This document shows positions 61,321 through 64,000 of a stretch of DNA of 64,000 bases, in pieces. Below the pieces are notes generated by a model. It saw only the letters and a list, made by a program, of their open reading frames with translations, had not been told where the DNA came from and did no database searches. How positions within the stretch are numbered: position 1 is the first letter of the stretch; every line of letters starts with the position of its first letter. The position numbers were made by a program, and so were the translations under genes. The stretch covers positions 496,001 to 560,000 of the forward strand of contig NZ_CP122960.1 in the NCBI RefSeq assembly GCF_029854195.1, read 5' to 3'. The stretch comes from Amylibacter sp. IMCC11727 (lineage in GTDB: Bacteria; Pseudomonadota; Alphaproteobacteria; Rhodobacterales; Rhodobacteraceae).

Positions 61321-61731
61321 TTACCCGAAATTCGCAGTCCCTTCTAATTCGTGATGAGGGATCAGGCGGCTGTCTGCCACGGCGGCTTGGCGGTGAAAAA
61401 CGATGGCTTGATAGGCGGGATCCATAACCATGGCGAGGAAGGCGTTGAGCGATGGATAGCGGGCGATGAAGGCCACATCCCATGTTTCATCTGATGGGCC
61501 GATCAGCATGGATTTGGGATCGCCGCGCCAGATGATTTCGCCGCCCACACCGGCAAATATGGGGCCGCTTTCTGTGCCGTAGGCTTTGTAGGCGTCTGCC
61601 CCTGTGCCGCCGCGCCCGTCTTTGTATTTCGCGGTGTCGTTCAGTTTTACAAGGTTCAGCATGTTCAATGGCTGCTCTCGGTCGAGCGATTTGAAGGCGG
61701 CGAATTGTTCAGGGGTCGGATCAATGTGCAT
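61321..61731 (-). CDS. DUF1330 family protein
   Basis: A 136-residue alpha-beta barrel protein (NMLNLVKLNDTAKYKDGRGGTG, WDVAFIARYPSLNAFLAMVMDPAY) of unknown function in the dimeric ferredoxin-like fold. It sits 60 nt upstream of the 3-hydroxybutyryl-CoA dehydrogenase gene and 45 nt downstream of the sulfotransferase gene. Confidence 0.83.
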   Translation of the reverse strand: MHIDPTPEQFAAFKSLDREQPLNMLNLVKLNDTAKYKDGRGGTGADAYKAYGTESGPIFAGVGGEIIWRGDPKSMLIGPSDETWDVAFIARYPSLNAFLAMVMDPAYQAIVFHRQAAVADSRLIPHHELEGTANFG

Positions 61732-61776
61732 TGTAGGCTCCTTTTCGCGGTCAGCTTAGGCAGAGGAGGGCTTCAA

Positions 61777-62463
61777 TCAAGACCGACGTGGCGAAACATT
61801 CACCGGTTCGATCCAGTCCATGTGATCAAGAACCGCATCGGGAATGCCGAAATAGCGGAACATATCCGCGCCTAACCGCCCTGATACGGCATCCGTTTCG
61901 TAGCTGCGGAACACAACGGCGTCTTTGCCAAGGGCGGTGTACATGGTTTCGGTGAAGGTGTCCCATGCGAAGGGCAGGCCATTGGCGCGGCTGAATTTGC
62001 GCGGGGCAAAGGTGCGTTTTTTGTCGCGGAATTTATGGGCATGAACCGAGCGCAGCCAATCCTGATATTCGCGGATGTAGCAAAAGAACTGGGTTTCGAC
62101 CTCGGCATCATCAAAGCCTGCTTGGATGGCGGGTAAGGTCAGGTGCAAAAACGGATAGAGCCCGTAAATTTTGGCCAGTGTGGGCACGGGGCCGAGCAGG
62201 TCTTCGCTGCTGATGAGGGTGTTTGGGGCGGTCAGGCTGCGGCCCAGTTCATAGGCGGTTTGGTGGATGGTCTGCAAAGAATTGGTCGCATCCTCGGAAT
62301 TATGAACGCCAAGAGTAAACCGTTGAAGTGCATCAAACAGCGGGTCAGATTTTGGGAAAAACTGATGCGAGGGGGCCAGCAGATGCGCGTTGGTCTGCAT
62401 CATCTTTTGAATATAGGTGGAGCCCGTTTTATGGGGGCCGATATGAATAAGCGCCTTTTTCAT
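61777..62463 (-). CDS. Sulfotransferase-like protein with intact P-loop
   Basis: A 228-residue protein beginning MKKALIHIGPHKTGSTYIQK, an intact 5'-PSB/PAPS loop, with FFCYIREYQDWLRSVHAHKF as the second nucleotide motif. It is related in layout to the degenerate protein at 58272. The substrate is unknown; sulfation of a surface glycan is plausible given the nearby cluster, though it is on the other strand. Confidence 0.78.
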   Translation of the reverse strand: MKKALIHIGPHKTGSTYIQKMMQTNAHLLAPSHQFFPKSDPLFDALQRFTLGVHNSEDATNSLQTIHQTAYELGRSLTAPNTLISSEDLLGPVPTLAKIYGLYPFLHLTLPAIQAGFDDAEVETQFFCYIREYQDWLRSVHAHKFRDKKRTFAPRKFSRANGLPFAWDTFTETMYTALGKDAVVFRSYETDAVSGRLGADMFRYFGIPDAVLDHMDWIEPVNVSPRRS

Positions 62464-62494
62464 AGCCCATTCTTATCGTGGCTTTGCGCAAACA

Positions 62495-62520
62495 AAAAGC
62501 CCGCCAAAAGGCGGGCTTTT
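62495..62520. terminator. Bidirectional intrinsic terminator
   Basis: AAAAGCCCGCC (62495-62505) pairs with GGCGGGCTTTT (62510-62520), 4-nt loop. Ends etfBA transcription on the minus strand and separates it from the sulfotransferase gene. Confidence 0.9.
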
Positions 62521-62539
62521 CAAAAAAATTGATAGAGGC

Positions 62540-63466
62540 TTAGAGTGCTTCTGTCAGAGCAGGAACTGCATCGAACAGGTCAGCAACCAGACCGTAATCC
62601 GCAACTTGGAAAATCGGTGCTTCTTCGTCTTTGTTGATGGCGACGATGACTTTGGAGTCTTTCATACCAGCGAGGTGCTGAATCGCGCCAGAGATACCCG
62701 CAGCGATGTAGAGGTCAGGTGCAACCACCTTACCTGTTTGACCCACTTGCCAATCGTTTGGTGCGTAGCCTGAATCAACGGCTGCGCGGGATGCGCCAAC
62801 CGCTGCGTTCAGTTTGTCAGCCAAGGCTTCGATAATTGCGAAGCTTTCTTCGGACCCAACGCCACGGCCACCAGATACAACGATTTTCGCAGATGTCAGT
62901 TCTGGGCGATCAGAGGCCTGAACCTTATCTTCGATCCATGTGGACAGATCGTTTGCGCCAGCGGCTGCGATGTTTTCCACAGAAGCAGAACCACCTTCGG
63001 CAGCGGCGTCAAAGCCAGCGGTCCGAATGGTTGCAACCTTTGTGCCGTCAGAAGATTTGACAGTCTGGATCGCGTTGCCTGCGTAGATTGGACGTTCGAA
63101 TGTATCGCCATCCACAACGCCTGTGATGTCTGAAATGACCATCACGTCGAGCATCGCTGCCACGCGTGGCATGATGTTTTTCGCATCTGTCGTGGCAGGC
63201 GCCACGATGTGGGAGTAATCCCCCGCAAGAGATACGATCAAGTCAGATGTGACCTCTGCCAGGCGGTGGCCGTATTGTGCATCTTCGGCGCACAGTACTT
63301 TGGACACGCCAGTGATTTTTGCAGCTTCAGCGGCGGCATCGGCACACGTTGCGCCACAGGCCAGAACAGTTACATCACCGAGGTTTGCACATGCGGACAC
63401 AGCCTTGGCTGTTTGGTCCATGGACAATTCGCCATCGTTGATTTCAGCTAGAAGAAGAACAGCCAT
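62540..63466 (-). CDS. etfA: Electron transfer flavoprotein alpha subunit
   Basis: A 308-residue FAD-binding subunit that carries electrons from acyl-CoA, dimethylglycine and sarcosine dehydrogenases to ETF-ubiquinone oxidoreductase. C-terminal FAD domain is clear: VVSGGRGVGSEESF, AAVGASRAAVDSGY, QVGQTGKVVAPDLYIAAGISGAIQH and NKDEEAPIFQVADYG. It overlaps etfB by 1 nt. A natural partner for the methylamine dehydrogenases at 11496 and 14971. Confidence 0.96.
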   Translation of the reverse strand: MAVLLLAEINDGELSMDQTAKAVSACANLGDVTVLACGATCADAAAEAAKITGVSKVLCAEDAQYGHRLAEVTSDLIVSLAGDYSHIVAPATTDAKNIMPRVAAMLDVMVISDITGVVDGDTFERPIYAGNAIQTVKSSDGTKVATIRTAGFDAAAEGGSASVENIAAAGANDLSTWIEDKVQASDRPELTSAKIVVSGGRGVGSEESFAIIEALADKLNAAVGASRAAVDSGYAPNDWQVGQTGKVVAPDLYIAAGISGAIQHLAGMKDSKVIVAINKDEEAPIFQVADYGLVADLFDAVPALTEAL

Positions 63467-64000
63467 TAGATAACCCCCGCTTCGTCTTTGAGTTTCGCGA
63501 CCAATTCGGCCACATCCGCCACTTTGATACCAGCCGCGCGTGCAGCAGGTTCCGCAGTGCCCACAACTGTCAAGCGTGGGGATACATCGACGCCATAGTC
63601 AGCAGCTGTTTTTTCATCCAGCGGCTTTTTCTTGGCTTTCATGATGTTTGGCAGGGACGCGTAGCGCGGCTCGTTCAAACGCAGATCAACGGTGATGATG
63701 GCTGGCATCTTCACTTTGATGGTTTGCAAACCGCCGTCCACTTCGCGTGTGACTGTGGCTGTGTCGCCGTCCACGTCCAGTTCAGAAGCGAATGTGCCTT
63801 GGGCCCAACCTGTCAGCGCTGCCAGCATTTGGCCTGTTGCGTTCATGTCGTTGTCGATGGCTTGTTTGCCAGCGATCACCAGACCAGGCTGCTCTTCGTC
63901 GATCACACCCTTGAGGATTTTCGCAACGGCCAGTGGCTCGATGTCGTTGTGAACATCATCCGCAGCAACCACGAGGATCGCGCGGTCTGCGCCCATTGCC
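63466..64000 (-). CDS. etfB: Electron transfer flavoprotein beta subunit (N-terminus beyond window)
   Basis: The last 178 codons or so of a protein normally about 250 residues long; its start lies past base 64000. ADRAILVVAADDVHNDIEPLAVAKIL, GKQAIDNDMNATGQMLAALTGW and the LPNIMKAKKKPL recognition-loop segment, where the conserved Leu contacts partner dehydrogenases, identify EtfB. Cotranscribed with etfA. Confidence 0.95.
   Translation of the reverse strand, partial: AMGADRAILVVAADDVHNDIEPLAVAKILKGVIDEEQPGLVIAGKQAIDNDMNATGQMLAALTGWAQGTFASELDVDGDTATVTREVDGGLQTIKVKMPAIITVDLRLNEPRYASLPNIMKAKKKPLDEKTAADYGVDVSPRLTVVGTAEPAARAAGIKVADVAELVAKLKDEAGVI

Overview
The window reads as a contiguous piece of chromosome from an alphaproteobacterium of the order Rhodobacterales (Roseobacter group). 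The evidence is the gene content (dimethylglycine and sarcosine dehydrogenases of the FAD-GcvT type, CobO, EtfAB next to 3-hydroxybutyryl-CoA dehydrogenase, DUF6356, YHYH and DUF1330 proteins), a GTTC-N7-GTTC LexA box in front of imuB, moderate GC content, and dense packing with many 1-8 nt gene overlaps. I see no transposase, phage gene, rRNA or CRISPR array.

Layout. 1-2809 (minus): a Kdo/lipid A-core operon, waaA > GT29-like glycosyltransferase > kdsD (kdsD cut by the window edge). 3041-7273 (plus): recQ, yaaA and an MFS exporter. 7283-9730 (minus): SOS polymerase accessory gene imuB with a LexA box, and a Crp/Fnr regulator. 9856-17418 (plus): a methylated-amine operon with XRE-cupin regulator, GFA-type formaldehyde enzyme, LysE exporter, dimethylglycine dehydrogenase-like protein, homocysteine methyltransferase and sarcosine dehydrogenase-like protein; together these would strip methyl groups from glycine betaine down to glycine. 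17415-30357: a Tat-exported amine oxidase, RluA, a YHYH protein, DapE, a DUF2064 transferase, NhaA, RNase R, TauE/VOC, a MaoC-type hydratase, then MnmD facing an FAD oxidoreductase that may be the missing MnmC oxidase half. 30422-40914: Slt, DapA, a P-loop kinase, SmpB, small membrane proteins, a sulfurtransferase, an aminotransferase, a queuosine-precursor transporter, a candidate small RNA with an 18-codon ORF, an ECF sigma factor facing an EF-hand protein, and ArfB. 40911-46235: NAD salvage (pncB intact, pncA broken by an in-frame TAA), TrhO, an MFS carrier and ZapE. 46413-48157 (minus): a membrane-anchorless SPFH/slipin gene preceded on the same strand by a tandem array of tRNA-like elements ending in a terminator. 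48386-52091: MltB-type transglycosylase, a WYL regulator facing a GST, DUF1801 and an FMN reductase. 52358-59162 (plus): a surface-glycan operon (glycosyltransferase-methyltransferase fusion, alpha/beta hydrolase, GT92-like enzyme, tandem glycosyltransferase, sulfotransferase-like protein). 59310-64000: a 42-residue YHCH secreted peptide with a 30-bp tandem repeat, CobO, 3-hydroxybutyryl-CoA dehydrogenase, DUF1330, a sulfotransferase, EtfA and EtfB (cut by the window edge).

The most unusual parts are the tRNA-like array beside the slipin gene, the interrupted pncA, the GT29 enzyme inside a Kdo operon, the candidate regulatory RNA at 38985-39245, and the glycan cluster with its fused, duplicated and degenerate enzymes. 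All function calls rest on reading motifs and on family knowledge; no database search was run.
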